Origin: Terriglobia bacterium
GTDB taxonomy: Bacteria > Acidobacteriota > Terriglobia > Acidiferrales > UBA7541
DNA: 53,373 nt
NCBI GenBank assembly: GCA_020073485.1
Contig: JAIQFB010000034.1
Coordinates: 1 to 53,373, forward strand
Direction of reading: 5' to 3'
Position numbers and translations under genes: made by a program. Positions 9,635 through 18,362 of the stretch are shown one piece after another (position 1 is the stretch's first letter; every line of letters begins with the position of its first letter). A model generated the notes under the pieces. It was not told the DNA's origin. It did not search any database and saw only the letters and a program-made list of their open reading frames with translations.

Positions 9635-9763
9635 TGTATTTCCAGTTGCTAATCAGTTGCAACTAGAATGTGCTCTATTTTGGGGCACGTAACGGGTGCG
9701 GGGTCTGCTCTTCCGCTGAACGCTGGGTGATCGCGTTGAGCCCGCCCAAAAAGGACGATTCGT

Positions 9764-11023
9764 TTGCTTTCCTCATTTCTGATCGCATTGCGCGAAGGTG
9801 TCGAAGCCGCCCTGGTTGTCGGCATCGTCCTGGTGTATCTGAACCGCACGGGCCGCGCCGCGCTGGCGCGCTGGGTGTGGGGCGGAGTTCTGACCGCGGT
9901 GGTTTCCAGCCTGGCGGTGGCCATTGCCCTGGAGCGCTGGAAGGTCAGCGAGGACGGATTTGAAGGATTGCTGCTGCTGGTCGCCGCCGTGTTTGTCGTG
10001 ACCATGATTATCTGGATGAATCATGTCGCGCGGCACCTGAAAAAGCATATCGAGGAGCGCGTCGAGAATTTCGCAGCCAAGAGCGATTTCTCCTCCGGGT
10101 TGGGCCTGGCTACGTTCGTGTTTCTGATGGTGGTCCGCGAGGGAGCCGAGCTGGCGCTGATCCTGCGCGCCGTGGAACTTTCCAGCGAAGGCCTGGCCGT
10201 GTGGATTGGAACCGGCCTGGGACTCGGCGTGGCGATTGCCGTCGGATGGTTCTTCTTCCAGGGGACGCTGAAGATTTCGCTGGGGCGATTTTTCGCGGCC
10301 ACCAGCACGATCCTGATTCTGGTCGCCATCCAGCTTGCTCTGACCGGGATCCATGAATTGAGCGAGGCCATGTGGCTGCCCTCGAGCCGCGTGGAAATGG
10401 CCTATGTCGGACCGATCGTGCGGAACGAAGTCTTCTTTTTCGCCGTGATCCTGGGCGCCGCGGCGCTGCTCGTGCTCCGCGAATGGATGGCCGCGCGTGG
10501 CCGGAGCAGCGACGCCGTGACCGATCCCGCCGAACGCCGGCGCCTCGAATGGGAACGCCGCAAGCAGCGCCGCTGGGCCTTCGCCTCCGCCTTCACCTGC
10601 ACGGCCGTGATCCTGATCCTGGCCGCGGAATTTGCGTACACGCGAGTGACCGCGACGACCGTGGCGCGCGCCATCCAGGCCGACGGCAGCGTGGTGCGCG
10701 TTCCGATCGCGGAAGTCAGCGATTCGAACCTTCATATTTATAGCGTCGATGCCGGGGGAACGACCGTGCGGTTCCTGGTGATTCGCAAGCCCAATGGCAG
10801 CTGGGGCACAGCTCTCGACGCCTGCCTGATTTGCGGCACCGCCGGCTACCGGCAGGATGGCTCAAACGTCATTTGCAACAACTGCGCGTCGGCCATCTAC
10901 GTTCCCACAATCGGCGAAGCGGGTGGATGCAATCCGGTCGGCGTGCCCTCGCGCGCGGAAAATGGCGATTTGGTGATCGATGTTCCGGCGCTCGCGGAAG
11001 CCCGGAGCCGGGTTTCTCACTAG
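9764..11023 (+). CDS. Ftr1-family iron permease fused to a DUF2318 domain
   Basis: A 419-residue fusion. Residues 1-240 are an Ftr1/EfeU iron permease with about seven membrane helices and two REGxE motifs (REGVE 10-14, REGAE 125-129), whose acidic residues carry iron in the family. After a charged linker and another membrane helix (about 271-290), residues 295-419 form a DUF2318-like periplasmic domain with CLIC (354-357), CNNC (371-374) and C389. The TTG start follows AAGGAC at 9750-9755. In Campylobacter the equivalents are separate genes beside P19. The two FtsX-type permeases and ATPase that follow complete the same set here. It probably imports iron across the inner membrane. Confidence 0.85.
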   Translation: MLSSFLIALREGVEAALVVGIVLVYLNRTGRAALARWVWGGVLTAVVSSLAVAIALERWKVSEDGFEGLLLLVAAVFVVTMIIWMNHVARHLKKHIEERVENFAAKSDFSSGLGLATFVFLMVVREGAELALILRAVELSSEGLAVWIGTGLGLGVAIAVGWFFFQGTLKISLGRFFAATSTILILVAIQLALTGIHELSEAMWLPSSRVEMAYVGPIVRNEVFFFAVILGAAALLVLREWMAARGRSSDAVTDPAERRRLEWERRKQRRWAFASAFTCTAVILILAAEFAYTRVTATTVARAIQADGSVVRVPIAEVSDSNLHIYSVDAGGTTVRFLVIRKPNGSWGTALDACLICGTAGYRQDGSNVICNNCASAIYVPTIGEAGGCNPVGVPSRAENGDLVIDVPALAEARSRVSH

Positions 11024-11264
11024 AAGGCGTTACATCACTCAATTTGGAATCCGGCTGCAAATTCCATGAGATGATCTCCCATGTTTCAGTGATTGGAATG
11101 TCTATCGGTGCGGAACATCCCTGGGTCTGATCCCTCGCGGTCACTCGGGACAGGCGACCCGGGCTACAGCAAATGCGAATGCGGTACTGCTGTTGCCCGT
11201 CCGCCGCGGCGGGCGGGGGTCTTCTTCACGGCAAGCACCAATTTCTGAACACAGGCCACACACT
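11024..11264 (+). other. Intergenic gap inside the iron locus
   Basis: A 241-nt gap between the Ftr1 fusion and the first permease holds no credible gene. It contains a G+C-rich palindrome near 11199-11220 (CCCGTCCGCC followed by GCGGGCGGGG). This could fold as a hairpin or attenuator, or be a repeat fragment. No clear promoter was recognised. Confidence 0.4.
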
Positions 11265-12548
11265 ATGTTTCTGCGAATCGTCAGCGATTCCTTCACGCGC
11301 AAGCCGCGCCGAAAAGTATTAACGGTGGCGGCGCTGGCGCTGGGCATGGCCGTGGCGACGGCGACGCTGGAAGTTTCACTGGACGTGGGCGACCGGCTGG
11401 CGCGCGAGTTCCGCTCATTGGGCGCTAATCTGCTGGTCACTCCTGCGTCGGATACGCTTCCCTTGGAAATCGGCGGCGTCGACTATCGGCCGGTGGACGC
11501 CGGGGCCTATCTGCCGGATGGCGATCTAGGGAAATTGAAGACGATTTTTTGGCGAAACAATATTGTGGGCTTCGCGCCGTTTCTGGATGTGCCGGTGGAT
11601 ATCGCTTCCGGCAATTCGGGCCGGACATCGCGCGAACAACTGATTGGCACCTGGTACAGCCATACGGTCACGATTCCCGACGGCAGCAAGTTCGTGACCG
11701 GCGTTTCCTCGACCGATCCGTGGTGGCGCGTCGAGGGCCGTTGGTTTTCCGATGGCGCGGGGGAAGGCGTGGCGGGCGCGGGCCTTGCGCAGCGCCTGGG
11801 ACTGCGCGCCGGCAGCACCGTAAAAATCGGCGCGGGCGATCGCGCGCGCACGCTCACCATAACGGGAATTGTTTCGACCGGCGGCCGCGAAGACAACGCC
11901 ATTCTCGCGCCACTGGAAATCGCGCAGGCTCTCGCGGGACGGCCGGGGCAATACCGGCGCCTGTTGGTCAGCGCGCTGACCAAACCCGCTGACGCTTTCT
12001 CGCAGCGCGACCCCGCGACGATGACCCCGGTCGAATATGACCGCTGGTATTGCAGCCCGTACATTTCCTCGATCTCGCTGCAGATGCGGCAACAGCTTCC
12101 CGGCGTGGATGTGCGTGCGATCCGCCAGGTGGCCGAAGGAGAAGGCCGCATCCTTACGCGTGTGGGCGGACTGATGTGGCTGGTGACGATTGCCGCGCTG
12201 TTTGCCGCCGCGCTGGCCGTCGGCGCGACCTCCGCGACCACGGTGCTCGAGCGCCGCTCGGAAATCGGACTGATGAAGGCGCTGGGCGCGAGCCATCGCG
12301 CCGTCGGAGCTTTTTTTGCCGCCGAACAACTATTCCTGGCGATGGTTGGCGGCGTTCTGGGCTTTGCGATAGGCGTGGTTTTGGCCCGCGTTCTCGGAAT
12401 CGGGATTTTCGGTATTGCTCCCACGCTTCGCTGGATTCTTTTCCCCATCGTTCTGGTTCTTGCGGCGGTGGTGGCCTTGCTTGGAAGTCTCGCACCGCTG
12501 GCGCGCGCCTCGCACGCCGATCCCGCCCCGGTTTTGCGGGGAGAGTGA
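11265..12548 (+). CDS. ABC transporter permease, FtsX/MacB type (iron locus, first copy)
   Basis: A 427-residue protein with the MacB layout: one N-terminal membrane helix (about residues 15-38), a large extracytoplasmic domain, then three C-terminal helices in an FtsX domain (from about 300). That domain contains the ERRSEIGLMKALGAS coupling segment and ends PVLRGE. ATG 11265 is chosen because the hydrophobic anchor follows at once; no strong ribosome site precedes it. It pairs with the next gene, which has the same plan, and with the LolD/MacB-type ATPase after that. Orthologous positions in the Campylobacter P19 region (Cj1661/Cj1662) hold the same kind of protein, so a role in iron handling is inferred from context. 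Confidence 0.85.
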   Translation: MFLRIVSDSFTRKPRRKVLTVAALALGMAVATATLEVSLDVGDRLAREFRSLGANLLVTPASDTLPLEIGGVDYRPVDAGAYLPDGDLGKLKTIFWRNNIVGFAPFLDVPVDIASGNSGRTSREQLIGTWYSHTVTIPDGSKFVTGVSSTDPWWRVEGRWFSDGAGEGVAGAGLAQRLGLRAGSTVKIGAGDRARTLTITGIVSTGGREDNAILAPLEIAQALAGRPGQYRRLLVSALTKPADAFSQRDPATMTPVEYDRWYCSPYISSISLQMRQQLPGVDVRAIRQVAEGEGRILTRVGGLMWLVTIAALFAAALAVGATSATTVLERRSEIGLMKALGASHRAVGAFFAAEQLFLAMVGGVLGFAIGVVLARVLGIGIFGIAPTLRWILFPIVLVLAAVVALLGSLAPLARASHADPAPVLRGE

Positions 12549-12552
12549 ATCC

Positions 12553-13686
12553 GTGCCCACCCGTTCGATGTTCCTGCGAATTTTATGGAAATTGTTGGGC
12601 GCGAGCCGCGGGCGCCTGGCGGTGGCGCTGATTGCGCTGGCGAGCGGCGCGGCGGTTTGTTCGGCGCTGCTCAATGTAAATCTGGATGCGGAGAAAAAAC
12701 TGACCCAGGAATTCCGCACGTTTGGCGCAAACGTGGTGATTGCCCCGCCGCCGACGGGAGGTGACGCGGCGCTGGCCGACGCCTCCGTGCTGGACCGCAT
12801 CGCCGCTCTGCACAATTCGCGGATCATCGCCGCGACGCCGTTTCTGTACGTGGCCGCAAATTCTGGCCAGCAGCCTGTGATCATGGCTGGCACATCCTTC
12901 GATCAGCTGGCCAAAATGAATTCCTGGTGGAAGGTGCAAGGGAACTGGGTTTCTTCCGGCGACAATCGCGAGCAATGCCTTGCGGGAGTGGCCGCCGCGC
13001 GCCAGTTGGGCCTCGCGCCCGGCAGCCGCGTCGAATTGCGTTCTGGTGGCCACACCATTTCGATGACCGTCGCGGGCATCGTGACCACCGGAGGCGCCGA
13101 GGACAGCCAGATTTTCACAAGCCTCGACGTGGCGCAGGGCCTTGCAGGGCTGCCGGGCAAATTGAGCCTGGTTCAGCTCAGCATTTCGGGTACGCCCGCG
13201 GAGATTGAGGAAGTCACGCGGGGCCTCGCCGGCGCCTCGCCGGGCCTCGAGGTGCACCCCGTGCGCCAGATTGCCGCCGCCGAAGGATCGATTCTGGGAC
13301 GAATCAGCGAGCTGATTTTCTGGACCATCGCGCTGATCCTGGTGCTCTCGATGCTCGGCGTTCTGGCTTCGATGGCTGCGTTGGCGATGGAGCGCAGCCG
13401 GGACGTCGGATTGATGAAGGCGCTCGGCGGCCCTGTCTCGCGCATCATGCGATTATTTTTAGCCGAGGCTGGCGCGCTGGGGGTGCTGGGTGGCACGATA
13501 GGGTTTTTCGCGGGGGCCGTGCTGGCGCGGTGGATCGGAGGGCGCGTGTTTGGCGTCGAGGTTTCGCCCCGCCTGGTGATCTTGCCGGTGACCGTCGCGC
13601 TGACCGTGCTGGTGGCGCTGGCGGGCGCGTTCCCGCTGCGTTTGCTCGGGCGAGTGCGGCCCGCGGAAATTCTCAGAGGAGAATGA
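12553..13686 (+). CDS. ABC transporter permease, FtsX/MacB type (iron locus, second copy)
   Basis: A 377-residue paralogue of the preceding permease: an N-terminal helix (RLAVALIALASGAAVCSALL), an extracytoplasmic domain with the same GIVTTGGAEDSQIF motif as its neighbour, then an FtsX domain. It carries ERSRDVGLMKALGGP as the ATPase-coupling segment and ends AEILRGE. The start is GTG 12553, preceded by GGGGAGAG at 12538-12545; ATG 12568 is an alternative. The stop lies 4 nt after the upstream gene's coupling region, and its own stop abuts the ATPase start. Together the two permeases should form a heterodimer. Confidence 0.85.
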   Translation: MPTRSMFLRILWKLLGASRGRLAVALIALASGAAVCSALLNVNLDAEKKLTQEFRTFGANVVIAPPPTGGDAALADASVLDRIAALHNSRIIAATPFLYVAANSGQQPVIMAGTSFDQLAKMNSWWKVQGNWVSSGDNREQCLAGVAAARQLGLAPGSRVELRSGGHTISMTVAGIVTTGGAEDSQIFTSLDVAQGLAGLPGKLSLVQLSISGTPAEIEEVTRGLAGASPGLEVHPVRQIAAAEGSILGRISELIFWTIALILVLSMLGVLASMAALAMERSRDVGLMKALGGPVSRIMRLFLAEAGALGVLGGTIGFFAGAVLARWIGGRVFGVEVSPRLVILPVTVALTVLVALAGAFPLRLLGRVRPAEILRGE

Positions 13687-14363
13687 TGGCGTCCCTGGTT
13701 CAGGTTGAAAATCTCGAAAAGCGGTTCGGCGAAGTCCGCGCCCTGGACCGCGTGAGCTTCGCGATCGACGCCGGCGAATGGATTGCCATCATGGGACCTT
13801 CGGGTTCCGGGAAAACTTCGCTGATTAATATTCTGGGCGGGCTCGACCAGCCGACCAGCGGCCGCGTGGTGGTCGATGGGCAGGACATCAGCCATCTCAG
13901 CGAGCGCGAACTGACACGCTACCGCTCCGAGAAAATCGGTTTCGTGTTCCAGCAATTTCATCTGGTGCCGTACCTCACCGCCGTCGAGAACGTGATGCTG
14001 GCGCAGTATTTTCACAGCATCACGGATGAAAAAGAAGCCGCGGAAGCGCTGAAGCGGGTCGGCCTGGGCGGCCGGCTGGATCACGTTCCGGCGCAGCTTT
14101 CCGGCGGCGAGCAGCAGCGCGTGGCCATTGCGCGCGCGCTGATCAACCATCCCAAATTGATTTTGGCCGATGAGCCCACCGGCAATCTGGATGAGGCCAA
14201 TGAGGCCGTGATCCTGGAATTGCTGCGCGAATTGCACGCTGCGGGACACACGATACTGGTGGTGACCCACTCCCAGGCCATCGGCAACCTGGCCGATCGC
14301 CGCGTGGAACTGGAACACGGACGCCTGGCGCGCATCCATGTGCCCTCTGTTGCCAAGGATTAA
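13686..14363 (+). CDS. ABC transporter ATPase, LolD/MacB family (iron locus)
   Basis: A 225-residue nucleotide-binding protein. Walker A is GPSGSGKT at 37-44, the Q-loop is near FVFQQF, the signature LSGGEQQRVAIARAL starts at 138, Walker B LILADEP is near 158-164 and the switch His is 195. The family powers MacB/LolCDE-type mechanotransmission rather than classic substrate pumping. ATG 13686 is preferred over the in-frame ATG 13683 because AGGAG at 13677-13681 then has a workable 4-nt spacing. The ATGATG block overlaps the upstream permease stop, so translation is probably coupled. It completes the Ftr1-DUF2318/permease/permease/ATPase set. Confidence 0.9.
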   Translation: MASLVQVENLEKRFGEVRALDRVSFAIDAGEWIAIMGPSGSGKTSLINILGGLDQPTSGRVVVDGQDISHLSERELTRYRSEKIGFVFQQFHLVPYLTAVENVMLAQYFHSITDEKEAAEALKRVGLGGRLDHVPAQLSGGEQQRVAIARALINHPKLILADEPTGNLDEANEAVILELLRELHAAGHTILVVTHSQAIGNLADRRVELEHGRLARIHVPSVAKD

Positions 14364-14385
14364 AGCGAAGGAACTCAATCACAAG

Positions 14386-14775
14386 ATGCCAATCCCCATC
14401 GATGAACGAAGAAAGCCCGCGAAGGTAAAAGTCCACGTCTCGACCGGCGCGGGCATCGATATCACCTGGGCTGATGGGCACGCAAGCCACTACGATTTCG
14501 CCTATCTGCGCGAGGAATGCCCGTGCGCCATGTGCAATGACGAACGCATGAAGAAACTTGCGAAGGGGCCGCAGACCACGCCCATGCAATCTTCTCCGTT
14601 GCTGCCGATGTTCAAGCCCAGGCTGGCGGCCATGTCCGCCCATGCCGTGGGCAACTATGCTTTGCAAATCGATTTCAACGATGGCCACACCGCCGGAATT
14701 TTCAGCTTCGATTACCTGAGGACGATCTGCCCTTGCCAGGATTGCGCGCGAGAATATCGGACGGCCTCGGACTAA
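14386..14775 (+). CDS. DUF971 (GBBH-like N-terminal) Cys-rich protein
   Basis: A 129-residue protein of the DUF971 family, the same fold as the N-terminal domain of gamma-butyrobetaine hydroxylase. It carries two matching half motifs, EECPCAMC near residue 45 and ICPCQDC near 118. These are suited to binding zinc or possibly an iron-sulfur centre; in BBOX-type enzymes the domain binds zinc. The ATG at 14386 lies 23 nt after the ATPase stop, with an AAGGA site about 13 nt upstream, so it is probably cotranscribed with the iron locus. The molecular role of solitary DUF971 proteins is not established. Confidence 0.75.
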   Translation: MPIPIDERRKPAKVKVHVSTGAGIDITWADGHASHYDFAYLREECPCAMCNDERMKKLAKGPQTTPMQSSPLLPMFKPRLAAMSAHAVGNYALQIDFNDGHTAGIFSFDYLRTICPCQDCAREYRTASD

Positions 14776-14909
14776 CCCTCCCTTCAAGCGCCCGGCGCCA
14801 CAGCATCACGAAAACCGATCCACGGTATTTTGAGAAGCCTCGTAGACAACCCCCTCTGAAGATGTGACAATTAAATCTTTATATAAAACTAATGAAATCC
14901 TAATCACTC

Positions 14910-17174
14910 ATGGCCTCCACAACAGCAGACCCTAATCCGGAGCGCGCTCCCATCATTACCGCGCCGCGCGTCATCATCGCCACCACGGCCATGCTGACAT
15001 TCATCTCGTTCTGGCGCGCCGCAGCCATCGTGCTGAATGACCTGGCATCCTCCGCGTATTACGCCGGCGGGGAGTCGGAAAGTTTTATCGGCAAGTCGGC
15101 GCCGTGGTTCATCCTCGGCGTGATGCTGTTTTCCTACTGCGTGCGCGCCATTTACGTGGAAAGCTGCAGCATGTTCGTGCGCGGCGGCGTGTACCGCGTG
15201 GTCAAAGAGGCGCTGGGCGGGACGCTCGCGAAATTTTCCGTGTCCGCGCTGATGTTCGACTATGTGTTGACCGGGCCGATCAGCGGCGTTTCCGCCGGGC
15301 AATACCTTGCCGGGCTGTTGAATGAGTTGTTCGCCTTCTTTCACGTCAATGTGGTCCTGCATGAAAATTCCACGGCCGCGTTTTTTGCCATGATGATCAC
15401 GATTTATTTCTGGTGGGAGAATATCAAGGGCGTCCACGAATCCAGCCAAAAAGCGCTGCGGATCATGCAGGTCACGACGGTGATGGTGGCGATTCTGATC
15501 GTCTGGTGCACCTACACCATCTGGGTTCGCGGCGCGCACCTTCCTCCCTTTCCCTGGCCTTCCAACATTCGCCTCGACGCGCGGTCGCTCGGATGGCTCA
15601 ACGGCAGCCAGGTTCTGAAAATGATTCCGATGATCGCCGTATTCGTCGGCATCGGCCATTCAGTGCTGGCCATGAGCGGAGAGGAATCCCTGGCGCAGGT
15701 GTACCGCGAAATCGAAGCCCCTAAGCTGAAGAATCTGAAAAAGGCCGGACTGATCATTTTTATTTACAGCCTGCTGTTCACATCGCTGGTGTCGTTCTAT
15801 GCAGTGATGATCATTCCCGACGACACGCGCAGCAAGTATCTGGAGAACCTGATCGGCGGCTTGTCGATGAGCCTGGTCGGACCGTTTGCGCTGCGGCTGG
15901 CGTTTCACGTGTTCGTCGTCGCCGTCGGGACGCTGATCCTGGCGGGCGCGGTGAACACGGCGATCGTGGGCTCGAACGGAGTGCTCAACCGGGTTTCCGA
16001 GGATGGCGTGCTGACCGACTGGTTCCGGCAGCCGCACCGGAGATTTGGCACTTCCCACCGCATCATCAACATGGTCGTCGTCTTTCAGATTTTGACCATC
16101 CTGGCCAGCCGCGGTGACGTGACGTTTCTCGCCAACCTGTACGCGTTCGGAGTGATCTGGAGCTTCACGATGCAGGGGATCGCCGTGCTGGTGATGCGCT
16201 ACACGCATCCCAACGAACGCGAGGCCCGTGTGCCGCTGAATTTCCAATTGTTCGGCAAGGAAATTCCGCTCGGACTCGCATTGATCACCGTGATCCTGTT
16301 TCTGATCGCGGTCGTCAACCTGTTCACCAAACCGAGCGCTACGGTAGCCGGACTGACTTTCTCCTTCGTCATGTTCGGAGTCTTTTCGGTCTCCGAGCGG
16401 GTGACGCACCGCAAGCAGGGCAGCGGCCACGTGGAAATGGACCAGTTCAACGTGGCGGCGCGGGAGGAGCTCTCACCCCAGGCGGTGGGCGTGCGGCCCG
16501 GCAATATTCTGGTTCCCGTCAGCAATTATCACGCGCTGTATCACCTGCAGGCGGTGCTGGACCGTGTGCGGCCGGAGCGGCGCGACGTTGTCGTTCTCCA
16601 CGTCCGCCTGCTTAACCGGACCACCTCGGGTTCGAGCGAACTTGAAGCCGAGCAACTGTTCGGAAGCGTCGAGCAGTTTCTTTTTACCAAGGCGCTGTCG
16701 CTGGCCGAAAAACGCGGCAAGACCATTCGACTGGCGGTGGTTTCAGCCAACGACATGTGGGGCGGCATCCTGAACGCCGCGGAGAAGCTGGAGTCCAATA
16801 CCATTGCACTCGGCCGCTCCGCTAAACTGACCCTGCCGGAGCAAGCCAGGGAAATTGGCCTGGCCTGGGAGCAACTCCCGGATCCGCGCCCGCAATTTAA
16901 CCTGGAGATTTTCACGCCGGGCGGGCAGCGGGAATATTTTCTTCTGGGGCCGCACGCGCCGAACCTTACATCGAACGAAGTGCGCTTGATCCACCGGCTG
17001 TGGCTGCGTTTCAGCGATGCGATCGCCCCGGACGAACTGCACCATCACGACGTGGTCCACTTTGCCCTGGATGAAGTGCTGAATGAATTGAACGAGGGGA
17101 AAGAAGCCGATGTGGTCGCGCGGCTGAAGGCCCACGTCAACCACAATAAGACCGCGCGGCCCGGTCCGTCGTAA
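14910..17174 (+). CDS. APC-family transporter with a C-terminal UspA-like domain
   Basis: A 754-residue protein. Residues 20-510 hold about 12 membrane helices of the amino acid/polyamine/cation (APC) superfamily, including GPISGVSAGQYLAG and MSGEESLAQVYREI (the GEE motif seen in this branch). From about 530 a soluble domain begins GNILVPVSNYHALYHLQAVL and matches universal-stress-protein-like regulatory tails; a further cytoplasmic segment follows to the end. Such fusions are taken to sense nucleotides or stress and gate the transporter, but the substrate is not visible. ATG 14910 follows an A+T-rich leader (14860-14909) without a clear ribosome site. Confidence 0.8.
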   Translation: MASTTADPNPERAPIITAPRVIIATTAMLTFISFWRAAAIVLNDLASSAYYAGGESESFIGKSAPWFILGVMLFSYCVRAIYVESCSMFVRGGVYRVVKEALGGTLAKFSVSALMFDYVLTGPISGVSAGQYLAGLLNELFAFFHVNVVLHENSTAAFFAMMITIYFWWENIKGVHESSQKALRIMQVTTVMVAILIVWCTYTIWVRGAHLPPFPWPSNIRLDARSLGWLNGSQVLKMIPMIAVFVGIGHSVLAMSGEESLAQVYREIEAPKLKNLKKAGLIIFIYSLLFTSLVSFYAVMIIPDDTRSKYLENLIGGLSMSLVGPFALRLAFHVFVVAVGTLILAGAVNTAIVGSNGVLNRVSEDGVLTDWFRQPHRRFGTSHRIINMVVVFQILTILASRGDVTFLANLYAFGVIWSFTMQGIAVLVMRYTHPNEREARVPLNFQLFGKEIPLGLALITVILFLIAVVNLFTKPSATVAGLTFSFVMFGVFSVSERVTHRKQGSGHVEMDQFNVAAREELSPQAVGVRPGNILVPVSNYHALYHLQAVLDRVRPERRDVVVLHVRLLNRTTSGSSELEAEQLFGSVEQFLFTKALSLAEKRGKTIRLAVVSANDMWGGILNAAEKLESNTIALGRSAKLTLPEQAREIGLAWEQLPDPRPQFNLEIFTPGGQREYFLLGPHAPNLTSNEVRLIHRLWLRFSDAIAPDELHHHDVVHFALDEVLNELNEGKEADVVARLKAHVNHNKTARPGPS

Positions 17175-17233
17175 TGGTCAACGGACCTTGCCTCGCCAAC
17201 GAGCATCTCTAGGATCTCGAACTGGGCAGGTGA

Positions 17234-17300
17234 TGTAGCGCCCGCCTTCAGGCGGGCATGTGCTTGAGGCCAAAGTACCCGCCCGAAGGCGGGCGCTACA
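17234..17300. repeat. 67-bp palindromic doublet, family A (copy 1)
   Basis: Two short hairpins of the GCCCGCCTTCAGGCGGGC type are arranged as an inverted pair, with TGTAGCGC and GCGCTACA at the outer ends. Its reverse complement matches the element at 33580-33646 over all 67 positions with about eight differences, including the central spacer. It is therefore a mobile repeat, not a chance hairpin. It lies between two convergent genes. Confidence 0.85.
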
Positions 17301-17342
17301 TGGGTCAACACCAGTCGCCTCTGTCAGGCACTCAAAATCCGA

Positions 17343-17831
17343 TCACGATTTTTTGGGCGCGGAATGGAAAGGATCGGGCTGCGGAGTTTTCGGGCTCGGC
17401 TCGGGAGTCGGGATATTCAGGTTGACCACGATGGGTTCCTGGCCGCTGCGCACCACGACGGCTTCGACGGGCATATCGCTGCGCGCATTGAGTTCCTGGT
17501 GCGGCACGTAGGGCGGCACGAAAATAAAATCGCCCGGCCCGGCCTCATCCACAAAGTCCAGGTGATCTCCCCAGCGCATGCGCGCGCGCCCGCTGACAAT
17601 ATAGAGCACGGTTTCCAGCTCTCCGTGGTGGTGCGGGCCGGTTTTGGCGTCGGGATGGACGACGACCGTTCCGGCCCATAGTTTTTGCGCGCCCACGCGA
17701 GCGTGCGAGATGGCTTCGGCGCGCGTCATTCCCGCGGTTTGCGGCGTGTTGGAATCGAGCTCGTTGCCGCGGACGATTCGCACGCCGTGAAGTTTCCAGT
17801 CGGGCTTGCTCCTGGATTTCCGCTTAAACAA
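17343..17831 (-). CDS. Small cupin-domain protein
   Basis: A 162-residue single-domain cupin. Motif 1 is GPHHHGELETVLYIVSGRARM, with the His and Glu ligands of the usual metal site, and motif 2 is PGDFIFVPPYVPHQEL with the final His. The N-terminus is basic and the C-terminus is Pro-rich. The TTG start at 17831 has AGGAG seven nt upstream. Many such proteins are metal-dependent isomerases, dioxygenases or sugar-binding regulators; nothing here narrows it. It is followed on the same strand by the mscL group but separated by 54 nt. Confidence 0.8.
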   Translation of the reverse strand: MFKRKSRSKPDWKLHGVRIVRGNELDSNTPQTAGMTRAEAISHARVGAQKLWAGTVVVHPDAKTGPHHHGELETVLYIVSGRARMRWGDHLDFVDEAGPGDFIFVPPYVPHQELNARSDMPVEAVVVRSGQEPIVVNLNIPTPEPSPKTPQPDPFHSAPKKS

Positions 17832-17885
17832 TGTTTGCTCCTAAAATTAAAACCGGCGCATCCTGGGCCGGAATTTTCGTGTGCC

Positions 17886-18326
17886 TTACGCCGCGCGAAG
17901 CTCGGAAGTGCAGTGCGCGCACCGGGTCGCCTTGAGCGGCACGGCGGAGAGGCAATAGGGGCAGTCGCGCGTGGTGGGCGCCGCCGCGGGCGCGGGCTTC
18001 GCGGCAAAGCGATTGACCTGGCGCACCAATAGGAACACGGCGAACGCCACGATCAGAAAATTGATGACCGTGTTCAGGAAAAGGCCGTAGTTGAGAGTGG
18101 CCGCGCCCGCAGCTTTGGCGGCCGCCACCGTGTCGTAATGCGTGCCCGACAGGCTGACAAACAGGTTTGAGAAATCCACATGTCCCAGAAGCGTCCCGAT
18201 CGGGGGCATCAGGACATCCTGCACGAAGGAAGTGACGATCTGGCCGAAGGCGGCGCCGATGATGATGCCGACGGCCATGTCCAGGACATTTCCGCGCATT
18301 GCGAATTCCTTGAATTCCTTGATCAT
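17886..18326 (-). CDS. mscL: Large-conductance mechanosensitive channel with a zinc-ribbon tail
   Basis: A 146-residue MscL. The N-terminus has [23 protein letters not shown] (the S1 and pore helix TM1), followed by PPIGTLLG and a periplasmic loop. TM2 is [19 protein letters not shown]. Instead of the usual amphipathic cytoplasmic helical bundle, the tail carries CPYC and CAHC pairs, predicting a small zinc ribbon. The channel opens under membrane tension to release solutes during hypo-osmotic shock. The ribbon may replace the bundle in holding the pentamer together or may bind a partner; both ideas are inference. Confidence 0.93.
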   Translation of the reverse strand: MIKEFKEFAMRGNVLDMAVGIIIGAAFGQIVTSFVQDVLMPPIGTLLGHVDFSNLFVSLSGTHYDTVAAAKAAGAATLNYGLFLNTVINFLIVAFAVFLLVRQVNRFAAKPAPAAAPTTRDCPYCLSAVPLKATRCAHCTSELRAA

Positions 18327-18362
18327 CTCCGACTCCTTTCGATTTTATTGGTGGAATGCATT

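Noticed and set aside
9643-9663. Fur box before the iron locus
   Set aside because: The palindrome does not fit the GATAAT-type core.
9764-14775. A P19 gene hidden in the iron locus
   Set aside because: The 241-nt gap after the Ftr1 fusion holds no such frame, and no other gap is big enough.
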